Notes under the pieces: generated by a model
What the model was told of the DNA's origin: nothing
Database searches by the model: none
The model's input: only the letters and a program-made list of their open reading frames with translations
Shown: positions 31,892 through 40,809 of the stretch, piece by piece
How the letters are laid out: each line of letters begins with the position of its first letter
How positions within the stretch are numbered: the first letter of the stretch is position 1
Program-made: the position numbers and the translations under genes
Assembly: GCF_029958905.1 (NCBI RefSeq)
Contig: NZ_CP124614.1
Coordinates: 2,666,001-2,730,000, forward strand
Source: Vibrio sp. YMD68
GTDB lineage: Bacteria > Pseudomonadota > Gammaproteobacteria > Enterobacterales > Vibrionaceae
Length of the DNA stretch: 64,000 bases
Reading direction: 5' to 3'

Positions 31892-34800
31892 TTATTTGCC
31901 TTCATCCACTAACTCGCTCGGTTCTGGCTCTTTCTCTTCTAGCTTATGCTTTTTACCAAGCATCAGTAGACATGGAGTCAGCACTAAGGTTAAGACGGTA
32001 GCAAACGTCAACCCACCCGCAACCGCCGTCGCCAACTGAGACCACCACTGAGTACTAGGTGCACCAAACTCAACCTTTTGATTCACTAGATCGATGTTCA
32101 TTTCCAGCACCATAGGTAATAGCCCCAAAATGGTGGTGACGGTTGTCAGCAATACAGGTCGCAGACGTTGTACACCAGTACGTAAGATCGCTTCTTGTCG
32201 GCTCAAGCCACGTTTAACTAGCTGATTAAAGGTGTCTATCAGTACAATATTGTTGTTCACCACAATACCAGCCAACGCAATGACACCAATTCCTGACATC
32301 ACAATACCAAATGGTCTTTGGAAAATAAGTAGCCCAGCAAAGACACCCACGGTAGAAAAGAGCACGGCACTTAGAATCAAGAAAGCCTGATAAAAGCTGT
32401 TGAACTGCGTTACCAAAATCAGCGCCATAACAGCAAGTGCCACAATAAAGGCATTTTGCAGGAAGGCCGAAGAGTTTTCTTGCTCTTCGTTTTGACCACG
32501 GATTTTAAATTCAACCCCGCTTGGTAAGCCCAGTTCGTTAATCGCTTGCTCGATTTTAGGCAGCTCCAACGCTAAGTTATACCCCTCGCCAATATCAGCC
32601 ATAATGTTGATGATCCGATGACCGTCAATACGCTGAATGGTGTCTTGCTTATGATCGGGAACGATTTGAGCGAAATTGGTAATAGGCACAAGCCCTGCCG
32701 CTGTCTTCACTCTGAGCTGATCGAATCGGCCAATGTCACGCTTATCTTCTGGATAACGAACCAGAATATCCACTTCTTCATTCGCGTCATCGGGTAAGTA
32801 GTCACCAATTTTAAGACCGTTAGTCACAAACTGAACCGTATTACCCACAACCGTCGCATCGGCACCAAAACGAGAAGCATCATCTCGCCTAATATCAATT
32901 CTCCAATCAATACCTTCTTTACTAGAGCTGTCACTGATATTAGTAAACGCCGGATTATTATCAGCCCAGTGGCGTACCATCTTAGCCGCTGAATCTAACT
33001 CATCAGGGATTCGCGCAGACATCTCGATAACAAGATCATGAGCCACAGGAGGACCCGCATCTGGGAACTTGTATTCAATTTCAACACCGGCAAATTGATC
33101 GGTCGTGAGTTTTAACTCTTCGATAATATCTTTTACGGGACGTCGATATTGCCAATCCACAGGCGTTATCTGAATTTGACCAATCTCTTCAGTTCCACCT
33201 GTTTTGGTGTAAACACTTTCAAACTCATCGTGACCCAGCATCACCGTTTCAATCTCTTTCATAATGACATCTTTCTCATTAATCGAGAGATCCCCAAATG
33301 AACGAACCTTCACGGTAAAAAATGGCGGATCCACTTCAGGGAAGAATTCTGCACCTAAACCGGCTTTTGAGTAGGTAAACCCTACCCCTACGGACAAAAG
33401 AATCGCACAAAGTAAAATCTTCAATGGATGCTTGATTGCGATGGCCAAGGTTCGGTAGTAGAGCTTCGTCAATCCTTCCGCTTTATCGAAATCACCGTCA
33501 TGTAATGCGACCATCTTTTGACGGCTGGCACTGGTGACATTTTGCGGTTTGCCAATCAAACCACCCAGGACAGGAACAAATAACAAAGCCATAACCAATG
33601 ATGCTGATAGAGTGGCTATCAACGTCAGTGGCAAGTACTTCATAAATTCGCCAGTAATATCAGGCCAAAATAGTAACGGAGCAAAGGCCGCAAGGGTTGT
33701 TGCCGTAGAAGCAATGATAGGCCATGACATGCGCTTAGCCGCTTCACGATACGCTTGTCTTCTTGGGGTCCCTTCCTGCATTCGCCTATCAGCAAATTCT
33801 GTCACCACGATCGCACCATCCACCAGCATGCCAACCGCCATGATCAGTGAGAACAGCACAACAATATTGATCGTCAGACCGAATAATGACAGTACCAGCA
33901 AACCGGTTAAAAAAGAGCCAGGTATGGAGATACCCACCAAAAGTGCGGTGCGTACGCCTAAAATGGCAATGATAACGATCACCACCAAAATGATTGCAGA
34001 GAGAATGTTATTTTGAAGATCATTAAGCATCTGCTTAACGTCTTTCGATTGATCCCATGTGTATTTAACCAACAAGTTGTTTGGCCATTCAGGACGATTC
34101 TGTGCTTCCGTCATTACGGCTTTAACAAGGGCGACCGTATCAATGATATTTTCACCGGCTCGCTTCTTAACATCCAAAATCACCGCAGACTTGCCGTCTA
34201 AACGCGCGTAACTTTCTGGATCTCGAAAAGCGCGTCTCACCGTTGCTACATCACCGAAAGTGATGACTTGTTTCCCATCCACTTTGACTGGTAACTCTAA
34301 GACATCTTTAAGGGAATCAAATACCGAGGGAACTTTAACTGAGAATCGCCCATACCCCGTATCAACGAAACCAGCCGCAACCACTTTGTTGTTCAAAGCA
34401 ATAAGATTATAGATATCCGCCTGATCAAGCCCGTAGCTTTCCATTAATAATGGATCAACGATGATCTCAACAATGTCATCGCGATCACCGGCAATATCAA
34501 CTTCAAGCACTTGTCGGTAGCTTTCTAGTTTGTCACGCAGCTCACGACCAATTTGCACAATCGTACGCTCAGGAACCGTTCCGTAAAGTACAACCGAAAG
34601 GGCTGGCTCTTCAGACGCTAAGGTTACCTCGTTGACCGTCGGCTCATCACTGTCGGCTGGCAATTTAGGTTTGGCAAGATCGACCGCATCGCGAACATCG
34701 GCCATGGCCTTGGCTAAATCCGCTCCAACATTAAATTCTAACGTAACAGAACCATGACCTTCTGAAGCGGTTGAGGTCATTTCCTTCACCCCTTCAATCG

Positions 34801-35020
34801 CTCGAAGCTCTTGCTCTATCGGTCTGACCAACAATCGCTCGGCATCAGACGGTGATATACCTTGGTGGCCGATAGAAACATAAATGATGGGAATGGTGAT
34901 GTCAGGGCTCGATTCTTTGGGAATCGTAACGTAAGTGCCTGCCCCGGCAATAAGTATCAGTATCAGCAGGCTCATCATTGTCCGAGTTCGAGACAATGCG
35001 GCATCAATTAGTGAATACAT
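31892..35020 (-). CDS. vexM: RND family multidrug efflux pump (VexM-like)
   Basis: The 1,042-residue protein is an inner-membrane proton-driven RND (AcrB/MexB superfamily) transporter. It starts LIDAALSRTRTMMSLLILILIAGAGTY and has two large periplasmic loops separated by membrane bundles. In the first bundle the proton-relay region reads SLIMAVGMLVDGAIVVTEFADRR (the DD-type helix 4, with a single Asp in VDGAIV), and the second half contains IALAGIVVNNNIVLIDTF. It follows its adaptor gene by 8 bp. Position between hemL/erpA and shyC/tyrS matches V. cholerae VC0628-VC0629 (VexLM); the symbol rests on that. No outer-membrane channel gene is adjacent, so it probably uses TolC. Confidence 0.9.
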   Translation of the reverse strand: MYSLIDAALSRTRTMMSLLILILIAGAGTYVTIPKESSPDITIPIIYVSIGHQGISPSDAERLLVRPIEQELRAIEGVKEMTSTASEGHGSVTLEFNVGADLAKAMADVRDAVDLAKPKLPADSDEPTVNEVTLASEEPALSVVLYGTVPERTIVQIGRELRDKLESYRQVLEVDIAGDRDDIVEIIVDPLLMESYGLDQADIYNLIALNNKVVAAGFVDTGYGRFSVKVPSVFDSLKDVLELPVKVDGKQVITFGDVATVRRAFRDPESYARLDGKSAVILDVKKRAGENIIDTVALVKAVMTEAQNRPEWPNNLLVKYTWDQSKDVKQMLNDLQNNILSAIILVVIVIIAILGVRTALLVGISIPGSFLTGLLVLSLFGLTINIVVLFSLIMAVGMLVDGAIVVTEFADRRMQEGTPRRQAYREAAKRMSWPIIASTATTLAAFAPLLFWPDITGEFMKYLPLTLIATLSASLVMALLFVPVLGGLIGKPQNVTSASRQKMVALHDGDFDKAEGLTKLYYRTLAIAIKHPLKILLCAILLSVGVGFTYSKAGLGAEFFPEVDPPFFTVKVRSFGDLSINEKDVIMKEIETVMLGHDEFESVYTKTGGTEEIGQIQITPVDWQYRRPVKDIIEELKLTTDQFAGVEIEYKFPDAGPPVAHDLVIEMSARIPDELDSAAKMVRHWADNNPAFTNISDSSSKEGIDWRIDIRRDDASRFGADATVVGNTVQFVTNGLKIGDYLPDDANEEVDILVRYPEDKRDIGRFDQLRVKTAAGLVPITNFAQIVPDHKQDTIQRIDGHRIINIMADIGEGYNLALELPKIEQAINELGLPSGVEFKIRGQNEEQENSSAFLQNAFIVALAVMALILVTQFNSFYQAFLILSAVLFSTVGVFAGLLIFQRPFGIVMSGIGVIALAGIVVNNNIVLIDTFNQLVKRGLSRQEAILRTGVQRLRPVLLTTVTTILGLLPMVLEMNIDLVNQKVEFGAPSTQWWSQLATAVAGGLTFATVLTLVLTPCLLMLGKKHKLEEKEPEPSELVDEGK

Positions 35021-35028
35021 AGTTGCTC

Positions 35029-36159
35029 CTACTGCTGAGTATCAGGCTGCTGAGAGAGCTCTTTTTGAGCCAGTTCGTGCTGTGAAAATTCAATCGCTTC
35101 GACTGAATCTCCATCACGAACGAAACCTTGTCCAACCGTAATAATATCCACTTCATTACCAAGGCCTGAAAGCCAAACCCCATCTTGCTCCGCTTTCACT
35201 AGCTGAATCGGTACAAAACGAACAACACTATTTTCAAGCGTTTTAACACCCAAATTGCCTACTGCATCGAGTGCTAGCATCGCAGGTGTGACTTTCACGG
35301 CGAGCTGCTCATTGAGCGTTAGTTCAACTTCGGCACTGATGCCCGCAGGAATTCGTTGGTTCGGGTTCGCGATTTCAATTTCAAGTGGAAAGGTGTTCGT
35401 CGAACTGGAAGAAACGCGCGAGATATAGCGAAGTGTGCCTTCGACAATGGTGCCATCGATAAAACGTATTTTGGCCGGCTGCTTTGCCGTCAATTTTTGA
35501 ATATGACGCTCACTGACATCCGCTTCAATAACAAGCTGACTGAGATCGATAACCGTTGCCACAGGATCTCCAATACCGACGAAATCCCCTTCTTCGATAA
35601 ACAGATGATCAACAATGCCTGAAAACGGCGCAGTCACTTGCGTGTTATCGAGAGCAACCTTAACATTACTCACCATGGCTTTAGCTTCGATTAAAGAAGC
35701 TTCAGCATTGGCAAACGCGACTTCGCCTTGCAGACCTTTCTTCTTCAAAGACTGGGCTGCTTTATACTCTTTTTCTTTCACTTTTAGCATCGCTTGAGCA
35801 CGCTCAAGTTGAATCGACAAATCGCTTTTATCAATCGAGGCAATGAGCTGTCCTTTTTTGACAGAGCTGCCTTTTCGCACGATTAACTTGTCAATTTTAC
35901 CGGCTATCTCGGCGCCTATTCTTGCTTGTCTATCCGGCGCAGTTCGCCCATAAAGATCAATACGCTTTGGGGTTTGCTCAGCGGTAAAGGTTTGATAGAC
36001 CACTTTCGCTAGTGGGATGGTCGGTTTGGAATTCTTAGCGGCACTCTCTTCAGCCTTGAGTGAGCCCAATCCAAGCCATGCGGTCAGTAACAGTATGAGA
36101 ATTAAAGAGACAAGCCACGGACGCTGAGAGAAAAAGCGAGCGACAGGAAAGTTCGGCAT
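35029..36159 (-). CDS. vexL: RND efflux periplasmic adaptor (membrane fusion protein, VexL-like)
   Basis: Adaptor proteins link the RND pump to the outer-membrane channel. The 376-residue product has an N-terminal membrane helix (PWLVSLILILLLTAWLGLGSL) without a lipobox. It shows the lipoyl half-motif GAEIAGKIDKLIVRKGSSVKKGQLIASID, a short helical hairpin (LSIQLERAQAMLKVKEKEYKAAQSL), the second lipoyl half TAPFSGIVDHLFIEEGDFVGIGDPV and beta-barrel domains. The C-terminus is Gln-rich. It is the first gene of the pump operon and has a 10-bp perfect inverted repeat 48-72 bp upstream, a likely operator. No regulator gene lies beside it. Confidence 0.93.
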   Translation of the reverse strand: MPNFPVARFFSQRPWLVSLILILLLTAWLGLGSLKAEESAAKNSKPTIPLAKVVYQTFTAEQTPKRIDLYGRTAPDRQARIGAEIAGKIDKLIVRKGSSVKKGQLIASIDKSDLSIQLERAQAMLKVKEKEYKAAQSLKKKGLQGEVAFANAEASLIEAKAMVSNVKVALDNTQVTAPFSGIVDHLFIEEGDFVGIGDPVATVIDLSQLVIEADVSERHIQKLTAKQPAKIRFIDGTIVEGTLRYISRVSSSSTNTFPLEIEIANPNQRIPAGISAEVELTLNEQLAVKVTPAMLALDAVGNLGVKTLENSVVRFVPIQLVKAEQDGVWLSGLGNEVDIITVGQGFVRDGDSVEAIEFSQHELAQKELSQQPDTQQ

Positions 36160-36206
36160 ATAACATCCTTTTTTTATGTCCCGCGATACTTCCTCATTCG
36201 CGAGTT

Positions 36207-36231
36207 GCAGTTAGGTTACTCACCTAACTGC
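36207..36231. promoter_or_regulatory. Perfect 10-bp inverted repeat upstream of the efflux operon
   Basis: GCAGTTAGGT-TACTC-ACCTAACTGC is an exact dyad in the 100-bp gap between erpA and vexL. There is no T tract on the minus strand, so an operator for a dimeric repressor fits better than a terminator. The regulator is not identifiable from the window. Confidence 0.6.
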
Positions 36232-36259
36232 ATAATTGTGTTTGTACTACGAAATATAT

Positions 36260-36601
36260 CTAAACGCTGAATGATGCTCCACAACCGCAAGTTGTTGTTG
36301 CATTAGGGTTATCGATAAAGAAGCGCGCACCTTCCAGCCCTTCCGTATAATCGACAACCCCACCAACGAGATATTGTAAGCTCATCGGATCCACCACCAG
36401 AGTCACACCACTATTTACGATAGTGGTATCACCATCATTGACCTTTTCGTCAAAAGTAAAACCGTATTGGAAACCACTACAACCCCCGCCTGTAATATAC
36501 ACTCGGAGTTTTAGTTCTGGATTCTCTTCTTCTGCAATCAATGTCTGTACACGCGTTGCTGCTGCATCAGAAAAAGACAATGGTACATTTACTTCGCTCA
36601 C
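36260..36601 (-). CDS. erpA: Iron-sulfur cluster insertion protein ErpA
   Basis: ErpA is an A-type carrier that delivers Fe-S clusters to target enzymes, for example in isoprenoid synthesis and respiration. I start it at GTG 36601 (113 residues, [17 protein letters not shown]) because AGAGAGG lies 5 nt upstream and homologues begin there; the open frame extends 47 codons further to an ATG with no support. The three cluster-ligand cysteines are present: [11 protein letters not shown] and the C-terminal CGCG of [12 protein letters not shown]. It diverges from hemL across about 280 bp. Confidence 0.95.
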   Translation of the reverse strand: MSEVNVPLSFSDAAATRVQTLIAEEENPELKLRVYITGGGCSGFQYGFTFDEKVNDGDTTIVNSGVTLVVDPMSLQYLVGGVVDYTEGLEGARFFIDNPNATTTCGCGASFSV

Positions 36602-36882
36602 GACGACCTCTCTTACTTCTTGTAAATCCCCATCCACGTCATTATGCGGCAATGAAGTAGGGAGTGGGTGTATCTTTTTTAATAATCTCGCGATTATCCA
36701 ATACCTGACTGATTCGTTCAAGTACTCCACAACAAGAATCACGGATTCAAGAACTTAATATTTAGCCTATACGTTTTAAGATGTGAAAAAGAACAGAAAA
36801 ATCAGCAAAAGATTTCTAGTTTGAATTTGGATCGGTACAATGCGAGGCAACTTGGTCCTAATAATCAAACGAGGATGTACCG

Positions 36883-38175
36883 ATGACCAAATCAGCAGAA
36901 CTCTATCAAAAGGCACAAAAAACCATTCCAGGCGGCGTTAACTCTCCTGTTCGGGCCTTCAACGGTGTGGGTGGATCGCCTATTTTTGTCGAAAGAGCCG
37001 ATGGCCCTTTGATTTTTGATGCTGATGGCAAAGCCTACATCGATTATGTTGGATCGTGGGGGCCAATGATTCTTGGCCATAACCATAGTGTTATACGCGA
37101 TGCCGTCATTGACGCTGCTCACCGCGGTTTAAGCTTTGGTGCTCCGACAGAAACAGAGATCAACATGGCTGAATTGGTTTCTGAACTGGTTCCGTCGATG
37201 GAGCAACTGCGCATGGTTAGCTCTGGGACAGAAGCGACGATGAGCGCCATTCGTCTTGCTCGTGGTTATACAGGCCGTGACAAAATCCTTAAATTTGAAG
37301 GGTGCTACCACGGTCATGCTGACAGCCTTCTTGTTAAAGCCGGTTCAGGAGCACTGACGCTCGGTCAACCTAGTTCTCCCGGTGTACCTGAAGATTTTGC
37401 TAAACACACTTTAACAGCAACCTTTAATAACCTTGATTCAGTCCGTGAGCTATTTGCCGCCAATAAAGGTGAAATCGCTTGTATCATTGTTGAGCCCGTT
37501 GCCGGCAACATGAACTGTATTCCACCGGTTGAAGGTTTCCATGAAGGTCTACGAGAAATCTGTGATCAAGAAGGTGCACTGCTTATCTTTGATGAAGTCA
37601 TGACCGGTTTTCGAGTCGCTTTGGGTGGTGCTCAAGCGTACTACAACATCAAACCAGATTTGACGACACTGGGTAAAGTGATTGGCGGTGGTATGCCAGT
37701 TGGTGCGTTTGGTGGCTCTAAAGAAGTCATGCAGCATATTGCTCCTACAGGGCCGGTCTATCAAGCTGGTACGCTTTCTGGTAACCCAGTTGCAATGGCA
37801 GCGGGTCTCGCATGCCTGAATCTATTAAAAGAAGAAGGCAACGAAGCGCGCCTAGCCAGCAAAACCAAATACATAGCTGATGGTTTTAAATCCTTGGCTG
37901 ACAAACACGGTATCCCACTAACGGTTAACCAAGTCGGCGGTATGTTCGGCTTCTTCTTTACTGAGCAAGAAACCGTAACCTGCTATGAAGACGTGACTAA
38001 GTGTGATGTTGAACGTTTTAAACGATTCTTCCACTTAATGATACAGCACGGTGTATACCTAGCCCCTTCCGCGTTTGAAGCGAGCTTTACCTCGTTAGCC
38101 CATGATTCTAAAGAGCTTGAAGCGACACTCGAAGCCGCTGATCGCTGTTTTGCCATCATTGCACAAGAAGCGTAA
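36883..38175 (+). CDS. hemL: Glutamate-1-semialdehyde 2,1-aminomutase
   Basis: HemL makes 5-aminolevulinate from glutamate-1-semialdehyde in the C5 heme pathway, using PLP/PMP. The 430-residue protein has the family start [16 protein letters not shown], the substrate-side [12 protein letters not shown], cofactor contacts [15 protein letters not shown] and CYHGHAD, the [11 protein letters not shown] segment, and the Schiff-base lysine in [18 protein letters not shown] near residue 265. The N-terminal MTKSAEL start has AACGAGG upstream. Divergent erpA and the following 39-residue peptide gene on the opposite strand are its neighbours. Confidence 0.98.
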   Translation: MTKSAELYQKAQKTIPGGVNSPVRAFNGVGGSPIFVERADGPLIFDADGKAYIDYVGSWGPMILGHNHSVIRDAVIDAAHRGLSFGAPTETEINMAELVSELVPSMEQLRMVSSGTEATMSAIRLARGYTGRDKILKFEGCYHGHADSLLVKAGSGALTLGQPSSPGVPEDFAKHTLTATFNNLDSVRELFAANKGEIACIIVEPVAGNMNCIPPVEGFHEGLREICDQEGALLIFDEVMTGFRVALGGAQAYYNIKPDLTTLGKVIGGGMPVGAFGGSKEVMQHIAPTGPVYQAGTLSGNPVAMAAGLACLNLLKEEGNEARLASKTKYIADGFKSLADKHGIPLTVNQVGGMFGFFFTEQETVTCYEDVTKCDVERFKRFFHLMIQHGVYLAPSAFEASFTSLAHDSKELEATLEAADRCFAIIAQEA

Positions 38176-38193
38176 TGATTTAGCGTCATAATT

Positions 38194-38219
38194 AACGAGC
38201 TGGAAACAGCTCGTTTTTT
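38194..38219 (+). terminator. Rho-independent terminator after hemL
   Basis: AACGAGCTG-GAAA-CAGCTCGTT followed by TTTTT: a 9-bp stem with a GNRA tetraloop and T tract. Its T tract overlaps the stop of the small minus-strand gene. Confidence 0.93.
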
Positions 38220-38337
38220 ATTGCCAATTCAAAACAACGAGCAGTAACAACACCATTAACGTGAATGTAAACCAAGGAATAGATCGCCCTTTTTTGCAGG
38301 AAGATTTGTCACTTTCGCTATTCTTACAACACCCCAT
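38218..38337 (-). CDS. 39-residue single-pass membrane peptide
   Basis: This gene reads minus-strand from ATG 38337 to TAA 38218-38220. GGAGG (38346-38350) lies 8 nt upstream, the best possible ribosome-binding site. The product begins MGCCKNSESDKSSCKKGRS, with three Cys in a charged N-terminal part. It continues into one hydrophobic helix (WFTFTLMVLLLLVVLNWQ), ending two residues after the membrane segment. Charge distribution suggests N-in topology. I do not recognise a family. The CC...C arrangement could bind a metal or carry a disulfide or acyl group; that is speculation. It converges on hemL and diverges from the AI-2E-family gene. Confidence 0.7.
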   Translation of the reverse strand: MGCCKNSESDKSSCKKGRSIPWFTFTLMVLLLLVVLNWQ

Positions 38338-38435
38338 TCACCTAACCTCCAAACAATAACTGAACGTTCTTCGTTGATAACCTTCTATTTTAACGTCATT
38401 ATGGTTCTCTACACATAAAGAGATAGGTCACCGTT

Positions 38436-39521
38436 GTGAAAGACAAAGTCCAAATAAATTCTAGCCACTGGGTACTAATTGCAGCATTAGTCGCCTCAGC
38501 CTATGCCTGCTATTTATTGATTCAGCCCTACGTCAATTCAATCGTGATGGCCTTTATTATTTCACTGTTGATGTTCCCTATCCACGATTGGCTTGAAAGA
38601 AAGCTCCCTAAACATAAAAATACCGTTTCTCTACTCTCTTGTATCATCTTAACCTTTATTATCGTACTGCCTTTGCTGGTGGTTTTTGCCGCCATTGTTC
38701 AGCAAGGGTCAACATTTTCCCAAAGTACTTATCAGTGGGTGACCCACGGGGGAATCAACACATTATTCGATCACCCTCTGGTGGTAAAAACCCTCGCTTT
38801 TGCTAACACGTACCTACCATTTGATGAAATTAATCCTCAACAGATTGCAGCAAAAGTTGGGCAATTTGCAACATCACTAGGATCGAACATCGTCGGTATT
38901 AGCGCTAAAATTTTAGGTGACGCCACAAGTTTCCTAATGGACTTCTTTTTAATGCTGTTTGTGCTGTTCTTTTTGCTGCGCGATCACGACAAAATCATCA
39001 GTGCGATTCGTCATATATTACCGCTCTCTCGTAGCCAAGAAGATCGCTTACTCGCTGAGATTGAACAGGTTTCTAAATCTGCGGTTATGGGATCGTTTCT
39101 CACCGCGATTGCACAAGGCATTGCGGGCGGTTTAGGCATGTGGTTAGCGGGCTTCCCTGGCTTATTCTGGGGAACCATGATGGGGTTTGCCTCCTTCATT
39201 CCAGTCGTAGGAACCGCACTGATTTGGATTCCTGCCACCATCTACCTTTACTTGACCGGTGATACTAACTGGGCAATTTTCTTAGCCATCTGGAGCGTCG
39301 CCATTGTTGGATCGATTGATAACATATTGCGCCCGCTACTGATGCAAGGTAGCGCAGGTATGAACACACTGATGATTTTCTTTTCATTGCTCGGTGGCAT
39401 ACAACTCTTTGGTTTGATTGGCCTTATCTATGGCCCTCTTATTTTCGCTATCACCATGGTGTTGTTCACCATCTATGAAGAAGACTTCAAAGGCTTTTTA
39501 ACAAAACAAGATAATAGCTAA
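38436..39521 (+). CDS. AI-2E family transporter (YdiK/PerM-like permease)
   Basis: The 361-residue inner-membrane protein belongs to the AI-2E transporter (UPF0118/DUF20) family, whose members export or exchange varied substrates; some are linked to autoinducer-2 or Na+/H+ exchange. Helices are visible at about residues 13-30, 33-50, 62-85, 145-175 and four more in the C-terminal half, including GIAGGLGMWLAGFPGLFWGTMMGFASFIPVVG and the family signature IVGSIDNILRPLLMQG. The start is GTG at 38436, with AGATAGG about 9 nt upstream. Substrate unknown. It precedes rsmC by 79 bp. Confidence 0.9.
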   Translation: MKDKVQINSSHWVLIAALVASAYACYLLIQPYVNSIVMAFIISLLMFPIHDWLERKLPKHKNTVSLLSCIILTFIIVLPLLVVFAAIVQQGSTFSQSTYQWVTHGGINTLFDHPLVVKTLAFANTYLPFDEINPQQIAAKVGQFATSLGSNIVGISAKILGDATSFLMDFFLMLFVLFFLLRDHDKIISAIRHILPLSRSQEDRLLAEIEQVSKSAVMGSFLTAIAQGIAGGLGMWLAGFPGLFWGTMMGFASFIPVVGTALIWIPATIYLYLTGDTNWAIFLAIWSVAIVGSIDNILRPLLMQGSAGMNTLMIFFSLLGGIQLFGLIGLIYGPLIFAITMVLFTIYEEDFKGFLTKQDNS

Positions 39522-39600
39522 CCCTGAACACGAAACACTTCTAGCTGAGGGCAGATTATGAGAAGATCAGCCCTCACTTGATCTATTACTGAATTCAACC

Positions 39601-40626
39601 ATGTCTGCTTATACCGCCCCTAGTCAAATTGCTCAACGTCAACTCGCTTACTTCAAAGGAAAGCATGTCCTTGTTGCCGGCGAAGCGGAAGATCTTTTTC
39701 CACTTGAATTGACAGACCACTGTGAATCTGTGTCGATTTACACCACCAACTATGGTTACTATCGACAAGTTAAACGCTATGACAAACTTAATTGCTATTT
39801 TGGCGCTGAATTAACTGATCAGACTCAAGCGGATATGGTTCTGCTCTATTGGCCCAAAGCAAAAGCTGAAGCGGATTTTTTACTCTCTATGTTGATGAGT
39901 AAACTTGGAAAAGAGACAGAAATAGTCGTAGTGGGAGAAAATCGCTCAGGGGTTAAAAGTATCGAAAAGATGTTTAAACCTTATGGCCCAATCACCAAAT
40001 TTGATTCAGCAAGACGCTGCTCGTTTTACTTCGGACAATGCACCGAGCAACCCGCGACGTTTTCTTTAAACGAATGGTTCAAAACCTATCAGGTCAGTTA
40101 TAACGATCAAGAGCTCACCATAAAAAGTCTGCCGGGTGTTTTCAGTCATGGTGAATTTGATATTGGCAGCCAATTACTCCTCGATACACTTCCCTCATTA
40201 AAAGGCAAAGTCCTTGATTTTGGTTGTGGTGCAGGCGTCCTCGGAGCCGTTATGGCAACGCTTAACCCGGAGGTTAACCTGGAAATGTGTGACATCAGTG
40301 CACTTGCTGTCGCATCGACACAACAAACGCTGATCGCTAATGGTCTTTCTGGTCGCGTATTCGCCTCTGATGTTTATTCAGACTGCGCGAATGATTACCA
40401 ATTTATAATCAGTAATCCCCCTTTCCACTCAGGTTTAGAGACCAGCTATAGCGCGACAGAAACACTGCTTGCTGACGCTCCGCAAAAATTGAAAAAACGA
40501 GGACAACTTTTTATTGTTGCGAACAGTTTTCTTAAATACCCACCGATCATTCAACAAGCATTCCATAATTGTGAGACTCTAAATAAGACCAGTAAGTTTG
40601 CTATCTACAAAGCAAGCAAAGCCTAA
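39601..40626 (+). CDS. rsmC: 16S rRNA (guanine-1207-N2) methyltransferase
   Basis: RsmC methylates G1207 of 16S rRNA in the 30S subunit. The 341-residue protein shows the two-domain layout: an N-terminal degenerate methyltransferase domain (residues 1-165) and a C-terminal catalytic domain with SAM motif [16 protein letters not shown], acidic MCDISALAV and the catalytic NPPF motif in [16 protein letters not shown]-terminal [15 protein letters not shown] is also conserved. It lies between the AI-2E-family gene and chiS with 183 bp downstream, so it is not part of the chitin operon. Confidence 0.96.
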   Translation: MSAYTAPSQIAQRQLAYFKGKHVLVAGEAEDLFPLELTDHCESVSIYTTNYGYYRQVKRYDKLNCYFGAELTDQTQADMVLLYWPKAKAEADFLLSMLMSKLGKETEIVVVGENRSGVKSIEKMFKPYGPITKFDSARRCSFYFGQCTEQPATFSLNEWFKTYQVSYNDQELTIKSLPGVFSHGEFDIGSQLLLDTLPSLKGKVLDFGCGAGVLGAVMATLNPEVNLEMCDISALAVASTQQTLIANGLSGRVFASDVYSDCANDYQFIISNPPFHSGLETSYSATETLLADAPQKLKKRGQLFIVANSFLKYPPIIQQAFHNCETLNKTSKFAIYKASKA

Positions 40627-40809
40627 ATGCGATGAAATGGTGACTCCAAACTGTGCGCAGCGGCACTTTTCTGCGCCTTTGAACACGAATTAGTAGTGAC
40701 TTACTTGTCAAAGTAAAAAAACTCGTTAATTTTGTCATTTTAACTGTTTTTACTTTGCTCGATGATTTTGACAATCATCACTCTGTCTTAGGGAAAGTAA
40801 CGTCTTATT

